Below, in pieces: positions 1 to 4,938 of a stretch of DNA of 6,650 bases. Location of the stretch: positions 1 to 6,650 of the forward strand of contig JALSNA010000475.1 of assembly GCA_026987255.1 (NCBI GenBank), read 5' to 3'. The position numbers and the translations under genes were made by a program. Source of the stretch: Hyphomicrobiales bacterium. GTDB taxonomy: Bacteria; Pseudomonadota; Alphaproteobacteria; Rhizobiales; Aestuariivirgaceae. How positions within the stretch are numbered: position 1 is the stretch's first letter; the number at the start of each line of letters is the position of its first letter. Under the pieces are notes generated by a model. It saw only the letters and a list, made by a program, of their open reading frames with translations. It did no database searches and was not told the origin of the DNA.

Positions 1-212
1 TGGTGGCGCGCGCCGCCCAGCCGGAGGTGAAGGAGATCATCCTGGCGCTCAATGCCACGGTGGAAGGCCAGACCACGGGCCATTACATCGCCCAGGCATT
101 GCGCGATTGCGATGTGACAATCACCCGCCTGGCGCATGGCGTGCCGGTGGGCGGCGAGCTGGACTACCTGGACGAAGGCACGCTGGCTGCCGCCCTGAAG
201 GCGCGGCGTTGA
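1..212 (+). CDS. recR: Recombination mediator RecR, 3' part only
   Basis: This is the C-terminal end of RecR, the zinc-finger and Toprim protein that works with RecO (and RecF) to load RecA on gapped single-stranded DNA. The visible residues cover the second half of the Toprim domain and the C-terminal tail: [15 protein letters not shown], then [20 protein letters not shown], the most conserved stretch of the family, ending in ALKARR. The GTG at position 3 is an internal valine, not a start: bases 1-2 fit the end of a leucine codon, giving the usual LVARAA lead-in, so the gene begins left of the window. The zinc finger and helix-hairpin-helix parts are therefore not visible. The reading frame is intact to TGA at 210-212. 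The closing motif with its ALKARR tail is typical of alphaproteobacterial RecR. It converges on ogt with 33 bases between the stops. Confidence 0.95.
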   Translation, partial: VARAAQPEVKEIILALNATVEGQTTGHYIAQALRDCDVTITRLAHGVPVGGELDYLDEGTLAAALKARR

Positions 213-245
213 AACCTGCATCCGCTGCGTGAAAACCGGAATGCT

Positions 246-776
246 TCAAGAAACCAAAGAGCCTTCCAGGGCCAGCAGGCGCCGCTTGGCCTCCAGTCCT
301 CCGGCATAGCCGCCAAGGCCGCCGCCGCTGGCGATGACCCTGTGGCAGGGGATGATGATGCTGATGGCGTTGGCGGCATTGGCCGCGGCCACGGCGCGCA
401 CGGCCCTCTGGCGGCCAATGGCGCGTGCAACGGTGGCGTAGGAAACACTCTGGCCGAAGGGGATCTTCATCAAGGCGCGCCAGACCTTTTGCTGAAAGGC
501 CGTGCCAGCCAGTTTCAGGGGCAGATCGAAAGTCTGCCGGTGAGCGGCGAAATATTCCTCCAGCTGCTGGCGGGCGGTCTCCAGCAGGGGATGAGCTGCC
601 TCCCGGAACCCGCCGCCCAGATGGCGCATCAGGCGGGCCTCGACCTGCGGACGCTTCCTGCTGTTGACAAAATCGAGCAGGCACAGGCCATCGTCCACCG
701 CGCCCAGCCGCATGGGGCCGAGAATGGTATCGAAGCTGTGGATGCAAATGTGCCGCGCCTTTGCCTTTGCCATCAT
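246..776 (-). CDS. ogt: Methylated-DNA--protein-cysteine methyltransferase (Ogt type)
   Basis: This cytoplasmic suicide enzyme moves the alkyl group from O6-alkylguanine (and O4-alkylthymine) in DNA to its own cysteine. The 176-residue product is the usual length for Ogt. Residues 8-85 form the variable N-terminal domain, with the family-like opening FDTILGPMRLGAVDDGLCLLDF. Residues 88-175 form the catalytic and DNA-binding domain. The active-site motif is IIPCHRV with Cys144. Tyr113, Arg127 (arginine finger) and Asn136 (hinge) sit at the same distances from the cysteine as Tyr114, Arg128 and Asn137 from Cys145 in human MGMT. GGYAGGLEAKRRLLALE closes the domain. There is no Ada N-terminal zinc domain, so it is not an Ada regulator. 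The gene opens with tandem ATG codons (776-774 and 773-771) and has no Shine-Dalgarno sequence. The promoter described separately points to the second ATG. It looks monocistronic. Confidence 0.95.
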   Translation of the reverse strand: MMAKAKARHICIHSFDTILGPMRLGAVDDGLCLLDFVNSRKRPQVEARLMRHLGGGFREAAHPLLETARQQLEEYFAAHRQTFDLPLKLAGTAFQQKVWRALMKIPFGQSVSYATVARAIGRQRAVRAVAAANAANAISIIIPCHRVIASGGGLGGYAGGLEAKRRLLALEGSLVS

Positions 777-779
777 GGC

Positions 780-808
780 AGATTACAGACGGGCTGGATG
801 CAGGTCAA
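780..808 (-). promoter_or_regulatory. Predicted sigma70-type promoter of ogt
   Basis: Read on the minus strand, TTGACC (808-803) and TAATCT (785-780) are separated by exactly 17 bases, a good match to -35 and -10 elements. Counting the usual seven bases past the -10 hexamer places +1 at 773, the A of the second ATG of ogt. The first ATG would lie at -3 to -1 and be left out of the transcript. This agrees with the lack of a ribosome binding site. It is a prediction from spacing; no start site has been mapped. Confidence 0.55.
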
Positions 809-814
809 ATCACG

Positions 815-847
815 AAAAGCCCCGCTCCGCACGAGGCGCAGGAGGCT
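815..847 (-). terminator. Possible weak intrinsic terminator after the membrane-protein gene
   Basis: On the minus strand an imperfect hairpin can form. AGC pairs with GCT, CTCC with GGAG, and GCGC with GTGC around a CTC loop, with one bulged T on the 5' side and a CGGG bulge on the 3' side. Four T residues follow (818-815). It lies between the stop of the 65-residue gene and the ogt promoter, where a terminator would be expected. The bulges and short T run make it weak. A simpler hairpin, CCCTG-TCA-CAGGG, lies at 861-873 but has no T run. Confidence 0.3.
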
Positions 848-876
848 CTCTTCAGGTTGCCCTGTCACAGGGGTGC

Positions 877-1074
877 TCAGGCCTTGCGGCTGGGCGTCAT
901 GTTGTCGATGGCCTTGGCCACGAACCAGGCCACCGGCAGGGCGATGATGAAGCCTGCGGCAATCAGCCAGAACATGGCCGTATTGGACATGCGCGCCGCC
1001 AGGGCCACGGTCATGAGAATACCCGCCAGGGTGGGCCCGGCCAGAACGTAAATGAGCAGGAAAAGTTTCATCAT
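877..1074 (-). CDS. Small two-helix membrane protein
   Basis: This is a 65-residue hydrophobic protein with two predicted membrane helices, at about residues 4-27 and 34-54. A short turn (ARMSNT) joins them, and the basic tail SRKA suggests that end is in the cytoplasm. There is no cleavable signal, cysteine or charged residue within the helices. The second helix, FIIALPVAWFVAKAI, closely resembles a family of short alphaproteobacterial proteins that databases sometimes label CTP synthetase. That label cannot describe a protein of this size, which has no amidotransferase or synthetase domain. The start at 1074 is supported by an AGAGGGA ribosome binding site (1090-1084) nine bases upstream; a second ATG follows directly. 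The 5' region carries an FNR-type site and a leader hairpin, so oxygen-linked expression is possible. Function is unknown. I am sure it is a gene, and less sure of the family. Confidence 0.8.
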   Translation of the reverse strand: MMKLFLLIYVLAGPTLAGILMTVALAARMSNTAMFWLIAAGFIIALPVAWFVAKAIDNMTPSRKA

Positions 1075-1094
1075 GGCTGTTCATCCCTCTTTGA

Positions 1095-1110
1095 CCCGGT
1101 CGGCACCGGG
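1095..1110 (-). repeat. Inverted repeat in the leader of the small membrane-protein gene
   Basis: CCCGGT and ACCGGG form a perfect 6-bp stem around a 4-base loop. In the mRNA of the 877-1074 gene this hairpin ends four bases before the ribosome binding site at 1090-1084. It overlaps a second palindrome, GGGCGCGCCC (1108-1117), so the two cannot form together. A role in translation control or mRNA stability is possible. In GC-rich DNA such stems also occur by chance. Confidence 0.4.
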
Positions 1111-1151
1111 CGCGCCCAGGTTTCACCTCACAGCAAGCTTGGCCCAAAGGA

Positions 1152-1191
1152 GGCCCGGCAATCATTGATTTGGATCAAATCCCACCGGGCC
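1152..1191 (-). terminator. GC-rich inverted repeat enclosing the FNR-type site; possible terminator
   Basis: GGCCCGG (1152-1158) and CCGGGCC (1185-1191) form a perfect 7-bp stem. Its centre, 1171.5, is the same as that of the FNR-type palindrome inside it. The six bases on each side between the outer and inner arms do not pair. In RNA this gives an outer stem, a 6x6 internal loop, and an inner TTGAT/ATCAA stem. Read leftwards it follows the DUF2267-like gene by 44 bases and could end its transcript, but the bases after it, TCCTTTGGG, are a poor T run. The terminator role is an inference; the repeat itself is seen directly. Confidence 0.35.
1165..1178. promoter_or_regulatory. Perfect FNR/Anr-family binding site
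   Basis: TTGATTTGGATCAA matches the FNR, Anr, FixK and FnrL consensus TTGAT-N4-ATCAA in all ten defined positions. It lies between the DUF2267-like gene (stop at 1236) and the small membrane-protein gene (start at 1074), about 90 bases upstream of the latter and in its transcription direction. For class II activation with the site at -41.5, transcription would start near 1130, but I see no convincing -10 hexamer there. The target is most likely the 877-1074 gene. Activation versus repression cannot be told from the sequence. Confidence 0.6.
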
Positions 1192-1196
1192 TTCTT

Positions 1197-1228
1197 GCCG
1201 CACCCCCTTGCGGCGAACACCCCGCCGC
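1197..1228 (-). repeat. Two overlapping, mutually exclusive hairpins after the DUF2267-like gene
   Basis: GCCGCA (1197-1202) pairs with TGCGGC (1209-1214) around six bases. GCGGCG (1210-1215) pairs with CGCCGC (1223-1228) around seven. Both hairpins use the arm at 1210-1214, so only one can form at a time. They start eight bases after the stop codon of the 1236-1652 gene on the minus strand. Neither is followed by a T run. They may protect the mRNA 3' end or slow polymerase. Confidence 0.4.
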
Positions 1229-1235
1229 GACGGCC

Positions 1236-1652
1236 TCAGAGCAGTTTGTCGAGACCGGGAATGTTGCCCGCCACCTGCTTGATGACGTCGTTGGCCAGAT
1301 CGGTATCGGCCTTTTCGCGGGCGTAATCGAAAACTTCCGAGCCCACGCCCTTGATCTGATCCATGTCCAGGCCGGTGGATTTCAACGCCCCCAGCGCGCC
1401 CATGGCCGCGCCCATGTTGCCGCCCAGCAGGCCGCCCAGCTTGCCCATCAGGCCGCCGCCGGAGCCGCCCTCGGCATCAGCGGCATATTTCTCCGCCAGA
1501 TCGGAGGCGCCGGGGAGCTGCTCGAAGAGCTGCGAGACCGCGCCCTCCTCGGCGTTGTTGCGCACCAGGGACATGAGAATGCCGACGGCCTTTTCGGCCA
1601 TGGCCTGATCGATGCCGAACTTGCTGGCGATATTGACGATAAGGTCTTCCAT
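1236..1652 (-). CDS. DUF2267/DUF2780-like protein of unknown function
   Basis: This 138-residue protein has no signal peptide or membrane segment. Residues 1-57 look helical and match the opening of DUF2267-like proteins: a short helix, FGIDQAMAEKAVGILMSLV, then QLFEQLPGASDLAEKY. Residues 62-89 are a linker rich in glycine, alanine and methionine, with repeated GG and MG pairs. Residues 90-138 form a second helical part with GLDMDQIKGVGSEVFDYAREKA and the ending IPGLDKLL. The same order (helix pair, glycine-rich middle, YAREKA, IPGL ending) is what I recall from alphaproteobacterial hypothetical proteins. DUF2780 (VcgC/VcgE) is a weaker alternative. The start at 1652 is supported by GGGGGT nine bases upstream. 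It contains no cysteine and no catalytic motif that I recognise. It is divergent from recQ and probably transcribed alone. No function can be assigned. Confidence 0.85.
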   Translation of the reverse strand: MEDLIVNIASKFGIDQAMAEKAVGILMSLVRNNAEEGAVSQLFEQLPGASDLAEKYAADAEGGSGGGLMGKLGGLLGGNMGAAMGALGALKSTGLDMDQIKGVGSEVFDYAREKADTDLANDVIKQVAGNIPGLDKLL

Positions 1653-1667
1653 TTCGAGTTACCCCCG

Positions 1668-1697
1668 TTGTTGCTTGGTGGATGATGGGGCTATCTT
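1668..1697 (+). promoter_or_regulatory. Possible recQ promoter
   Basis: TTGTTG (1668-1673) and TATCTT (1692-1697) are separated by 18 bases and lie in the 86-base divergent gap between the DUF2267-like gene and recQ. Transcription would start near 1704, leaving a leader of about 35 bases before the ATG at 1739. The match is moderate. On the opposite strand TTGATT (1722-1717) could be a -35 for the DUF2267-like gene, but no good -10 accompanies it. Confidence 0.3.
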
Positions 1698-1738
1698 TCC
1701 GCCATTCTTGTGACCGAATCAAGACAGGTTTTCACATC

Positions 1739-3592
1739 ATGACCCAGGGCGCGCAGGATAGCGGCGGAATGGACAAGGCCAGGGCCCTGCTCAAGAGCGT
1801 CTTCGGCCACGAGGACTTCCGCGGCCCCCAGGAGGAGATCGTCGCCACCGTGATCGCCGGCGGCGACGCCTTTGCCCTCATGCCCACCGGCGGCGGCAAG
1901 TCCTTGTGCTATCAATTGCCCGCCCTGGTGCGGCCCGGAACCGGCATCGTCATATCGCCCTTGATCGCACTGATGGAAGATCAGGTGCTGGCGCTTTCCG
2001 AGCTGGGGGTGCGCGCCGCGGTGCTCAACTCCACACTCGGTTTCGAGGACATGCGCAAGACCGAATGGCAGCTGCGCTCGGGCGAAATCGATCTGCTCTA
2101 CGTGGCCCCGGAAAGGCTCCTGCAGGAGCGCACCTTGCAGCTTCTCGAAGCGTGCAAGATCGCCCTGTTCGCCATAGACGAGGCCCATTGCGTCTCCCAG
2201 TGGGGGCATGACTTCCGTCCCGAATACACGCAATTGCGCATCCTGCACGAGCGTTTCGCCCATGTGCCGCGCATTGCGCTGACGGCCACCGCCGATGCGC
2301 GCACCCGCGCCGAGATCGTCCGCCAGCTGGCGCTTGAGGAGGCGCGCACCTTCACCGCCTCCTTCGACCGGCCCAACATCCGCTATGCCATCGCCCCGGA
2401 AGGAGCCGGGCGCACGGGGCTCTTGCGCTTCATCGAGACGCGCCACAATGGCGAATCTGGCATCGTCTATTGCCTGTCGCGCAAGCAGGCGGAGGAGACG
2501 GCCGCATGGCTGCGCGAAAAGGGCATCGATGCACTGGCCTACCACGCCGGGCTGTCCGGGGCCGAGCGGGCCCGCCGCCAGCGGCGCTTTTTGCGCGAGG
2601 AGGGGGTGGTCATGGTGGCCACCATCGCCTTCGGCATGGGGGTGGACAAGCCCGATGTGCGCTTCGTGGCGCATCTGTCCCTGCCGCGCTCCATCGAGGC
2701 CTATTACCAGGAGACGGGGCGGGCCGGGCGCGACGGCGCCCCGGCCGATGCCTGGATGACCTTTTCCATGCGCGACGTGGTGCTGCAAAGGCGCTTCATC
2801 GACGAAAGCCCCGCACCCGATGAGCACAAGCGCATCCAGCGGGCCAAGCTGGAGGCGCTGGTGGCGCTCACCGAGGCCACCACCTGCCGCCGCCAGATCC
2901 TGCTCGACTATTTCGGCGAGCCGCTCGAGGAGCCATGCGGCAATTGCGACACCTGTCTCGAACCGCCGCAGGTGGAGGACATGACGGTGGCGGCGCAAAA
3001 GGCGCTCTCGTGCGTCTATCGCACCGGCCAGCGCTATGGGGCAGCCCACCTGGTGGACGTGCTTTTGGGCAAGGAGACGGAAAAGGTGATGCGCGCCGGA
3101 CATGACTCGGTGAGCACCTTCGGCATCGGTGACGAGCTCAACGCCAGCGGCTGGCGCGCCCTGTTCCGCCAGCTCGTCATTGGCGGGGCGCTGGATGTGG
3201 ACGAGGAGCGCTTCGGAGCGCTGCGGCTGACGGAAAAATCGCGCGCCATCCTGCGCGGCGAGGAGCCCTTCCACATGCGCAAGCAGCCAAAACGGCCAAG
3301 GGGCAAAAGAGGAGTGGTGAGAAAATCACGCGCCGGGGAGGAGCTGTCCAGCCCCGGCCGGCGGCTTTTCGAGGCCCTGCGCGCCTGGCGCATGGAGGAG
3401 GCCAGGGAGCAGAACAAGCCGCCCTATGTGATCTTTCACGACGCCACCTTGCGCGACATAGCATCCTTGCGCCCGCGCACCTTGCAGGCCTTGTCCACCA
3501 TCAACGGCATCGGCGAGGCCAAGCTGGAGCATTACGGCAAGGCCGTTCTGGCGATCGTTGCAGCGGACCGCTCCGATGCGGATCAGGCCTGA
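1739..3592 (+). CDS. recQ: ATP-dependent DNA helicase RecQ
   Basis: RecQ is a 3'-5' superfamily 2 helicase that unwinds recombination intermediates and stalled forks. With the start at 1739 it has 617 residues, close to the family norm. Seen in order: motif 0 with FRGPQ (about 27-31; the classic form is FRPGQ); Walker A PTGGGKS with Lys54; motif Ia ISPLIALMEDQV; DEAH 147-150, followed by the aromatic-rich loop CVSQWGHDFRPEY; motif III LTATAD near 181-186; ATIAFGMGVDKPDVRFV; and motif VI QETGRAGRDG near 324-333. Cys383, Cys400, Cys403 and Cys406 form the zinc site. An RQC winged helix follows (about 411-510), then a basic linker (KQPKRPRGKRG) and a single HRDC domain (about 537-611) ending in ALSTINGIGEAKLEHYG. 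An ATG at 1682 would add 19 residues with no family resemblance. The 1739 start gives the same N-terminal length as E. coli RecQ, and 1769 is a second option. No SOS box is evident. Confidence 0.96.
   Translation: MTQGAQDSGGMDKARALLKSVFGHEDFRGPQEEIVATVIAGGDAFALMPTGGGKSLCYQLPALVRPGTGIVISPLIALMEDQVLALSELGVRAAVLNSTLGFEDMRKTEWQLRSGEIDLLYVAPERLLQERTLQLLEACKIALFAIDEAHCVSQWGHDFRPEYTQLRILHERFAHVPRIALTATADARTRAEIVRQLALEEARTFTASFDRPNIRYAIAPEGAGRTGLLRFIETRHNGESGIVYCLSRKQAEETAAWLREKGIDALAYHAGLSGAERARRQRRFLREEGVVMVATIAFGMGVDKPDVRFVAHLSLPRSIEAYYQETGRAGRDGAPADAWMTFSMRDVVLQRRFIDESPAPDEHKRIQRAKLEALVALTEATTCRRQILLDYFGEPLEEPCGNCDTCLEPPQVEDMTVAAQKALSCVYRTGQRYGAAHLVDVLLGKETEKVMRAGHDSVSTFGIGDELNASGWRALFRQLVIGGALDVDEERFGALRLTEKSRAILRGEEPFHMRKQPKRPRGKRGVVRKSRAGEELSSPGRRLFEALRAWRMEEAREQNKPPYVIFHDATLRDIASLRPRTLQALSTINGIGEAKLEHYGKAVLAIVAADRSDADQA
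3583..3592. other. Palindrome shared by two convergent stop codons
   Basis: TCAGGCCTGA is a perfect 10-base palindrome. Read rightwards it ends recQ, and read leftwards it ends the ferritin-like gene. Each strand therefore encodes Gln-Ala-stop, and the two genes overlap by ten bases. There is no spacer for a bidirectional terminator, so each transcript must end inside the opposite gene or by Rho. Confidence 0.9.
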
Positions 3593-4119
3593 ATGACCGG
3601 CGGATCGTCATCATGGCTCCAGTCCTCCCGCGGGCTTTGGGTGCGTGCCAGCTCCTCCTCTATGGCGCGCAGATCGGCGGCCACCTGGGCCTTGAGCTCC
3701 ACGGCGCGCTGCTCCAGGGCGGCATCGGGCATGGCGGCGGCCAGGGCAGAGAAAAAGTCATGGATGCGGCGGGCCGATCGGGCGGCCAGTTGCAGGCCAT
3801 GGGCGGGCTGCATGAGATAATGGGCCTCGTCCATATCGGCCACGCCGGGGCAGGCATCCGCCAGCCAGCGCGGATCGCGGCGGTATCTTTGCGCCCGCCA
3901 GTGCGGCTCCATTTCGGCCAGGATGCGGGCGGCATGGCTGGCGCGCATGTCCGCCAGGCGGGTGAAAAGGGCGCTCATTCGCGGGTTGTGATGCACCTCC
4001 ATCTGTTCACAGAGCGATTGCAGGCATTCGGCTGCCGCCTCTTCCACCAGACAGGCGGCGGTGAGCAGATCCTCCATGGTCTCGACATGCGGCAGCGGCC
4101 GGGTCACTCTTTCGGTCAT
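3583..4119 (-). CDS. Ferritin/rubrerythrin-like protein with a degenerate metal site
   Basis: This 178-residue soluble protein is mostly helical. Residues 16-68 carry a helix pair resembling rubrerythrin-type ferritin-like proteins, with VEEAAAECL, the signature QMEVHHNP and LFTRLADMRASHAARI. Residues 96-160 carry a second pair with YLMQPAHGLQLA, DFFSALAA and a final helix ending in EEELAR. The acidic tail HDDDPP is probably disordered. Glu26 and His62 align with two expected di-iron ligands. By my hand alignment Arg59 replaces the glutamate of the first ExxH, and in the second half the third-helix glutamate and the second ExxH are replaced by Ala/Arg and uncharged or Asp residues (Asp149 at the histidine position). 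No rubredoxin cysteine pair is present. The ATG overlaps the korB stop (ATGA), and GGAGGG lies nine bases upstream, so the two are translationally coupled. A protective, assembly or structural role for the oxidoreductase is an inference. Confidence 0.7.
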   Translation of the reverse strand: MTERVTRPLPHVETMEDLLTAACLVEEAAAECLQSLCEQMEVHHNPRMSALFTRLADMRASHAARILAEMEPHWRAQRYRRDPRWLADACPGVADMDEAHYLMQPAHGLQLAARSARRIHDFFSALAAAMPDAALEQRAVELKAQVAADLRAIEEELARTQSPREDWSHDDDPPVIQA

Positions 4120-4937
4120 GGCGCAAAACCCTCCAGCAAATCTTGCAGCTTCTTCCCGGCCGCCGGATCGGGGCCCGCATAGGGCGGCCTGTCTCCCTTC
4201 CAGACGACACCGGTGGCCAGTTGCGGCCCGGTGGTGACGGCGGCCAGGGCCTCGGGCAGAGTGGCCGCCGGGGTGAGCGCGCCGCGCTGCACCTGGCGTT
4301 TCCAGGCCTTCTGGCCGGGGCGGAAGGTCACGCAGGGGCTCAATATCTCGATGACCGAAAAGCCCGGATGGCGGATGGCCTGCGCGATTTCGGCGGCCAG
4401 GCCGTTGGGATCGCCGGAGAAGGCGCGGGCCACGTAATTGGCCCCGGCGATGAGGGCGATGGCCATGGCATTGAGCGGCTGCAAGTGGGTCCCGGCCGGA
4501 TAGAGATGGGTGGAAAAGTCCGGCTCGGTGGTCGGCGATGGCTGGCCCTTGGTCATGCCGTAGATGCGGTTGTCCATGACCAGCAGGGTGATGTCCACGT
4601 TGCGCCGGCAGGCATGCAGGAAATGGTTGCCGCCGATGGAATAGATATCGCCATCACCGCCGGCAGCGAGCACCGTCAGCTCCGGGCGGGCCAGCTTCAG
4701 CCCGGTGGCCATGGGCAAGGCGCGGCCATGCAGGCCATGGAAACCATAGGCGCCGATATAGGCCGGGATGCGCGCCGCACAGCCGATGCCGGAGATCACG
4801 GCGATTTCCTCCGGCGCCAGCTGCAAGAGGGCAAAGGCGCGGGTGATGGCCGACAACACGCCATAATCGCCGCAGCCAGGGCACCATATGGGCTTGATGG
4901 CGCTCTTGTAATCGGAGGGCTTGCGTGCTTCGCTCAT
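4116..4937 (-). CDS. korB: 2-oxoacid:ferredoxin oxidoreductase, beta subunit (KorB type)
   Basis: This 273-residue subunit carries the thiamine diphosphate and the single [4Fe-4S] cluster of a 2-oxoacid:ferredoxin oxidoreductase, which interconverts a 2-oxoacid plus CoA with acyl-CoA, CO2 and reduced ferredoxin. The cluster ligands are Cys19 and Cys22 (WCPGCGDYG), Cys53 (SGIGCAAR) and Cys202 (LSPCVTF). The cofactor and magnesium site is GGDGDIYSIGGNHF (93-106) plus MDNRIYGMTKGQPSPTTE (121-138). YGFHGLHGRALPMATGLKLA (64-83) is the usual family block. Length and motifs match the short beta subunits of KorAB enzymes such as those of Thauera and Magnetococcus marinus. The start is fixed by AGGAGG six bases upstream, and the ATG follows the korA stop after one base. 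2-oxoglutarate is the likeliest substrate from the subfamily, but pyruvate or another 2-oxoacid cannot be excluded by sequence alone. Confidence 0.93.
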   Translation of the reverse strand: MSEARKPSDYKSAIKPIWCPGCGDYGVLSAITRAFALLQLAPEEIAVISGIGCAARIPAYIGAYGFHGLHGRALPMATGLKLARPELTVLAAGGDGDIYSIGGNHFLHACRRNVDITLLVMDNRIYGMTKGQPSPTTEPDFSTHLYPAGTHLQPLNAMAIALIAGANYVARAFSGDPNGLAAEIAQAIRHPGFSVIEILSPCVTFRPGQKAWKRQVQRGALTPAATLPEALAAVTTGPQLATGVVWKGDRPPYAGPDPAAGKKLQDLLEGFAP

Positions 4938-4938
4938 G

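Noticed and set aside
213..245. Bidirectional terminator between recR and ogt
   Set aside because: The 33 bases contain no stem of useful length and no T run in either direction.
877..1074. Toxin of a toxin-antitoxin pair or a holin
   Set aside because: The size and helices would allow it, but no partner gene or antisense RNA is evident, and the sequence resembles a conserved chromosomal membrane-protein family.
773..1165. Open frame of 130 codons on the minus strand over 773-1165
   Set aside because: It overlaps the small membrane-protein gene in another frame, is rich in Arg, Gly and Pro, and resembles nothing I recognise.
1170..1685. Open frame of 171 codons antisense to the DUF2267-like gene
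   Set aside because: The opposite strand has a good start, a ribosome binding site and a family-like sequence. This frame is a GC-rich shadow.
1709..1736. CRP-like TGTGA...TCACA pair upstream of recQ
   Set aside because: The half-sites are about 18 bases apart instead of six, so this does not fit a CRP-family site.
1691..3274. Open frame of 527 codons antisense to recQ
   Set aside because: It lies wholly inside recQ on the opposite strand, shows no recognisable domain, and is rich in residues expected from reading GC-rich codons backwards. recQ explains the region completely.
1..3592. DNA-repair or defence island made of recR, ogt and recQ
   Set aside because: The genes are in separate transcription units with unrelated genes between them. 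All are common housekeeping repair genes, and no nuclease, methylase or mobile-element gene accompanies them.
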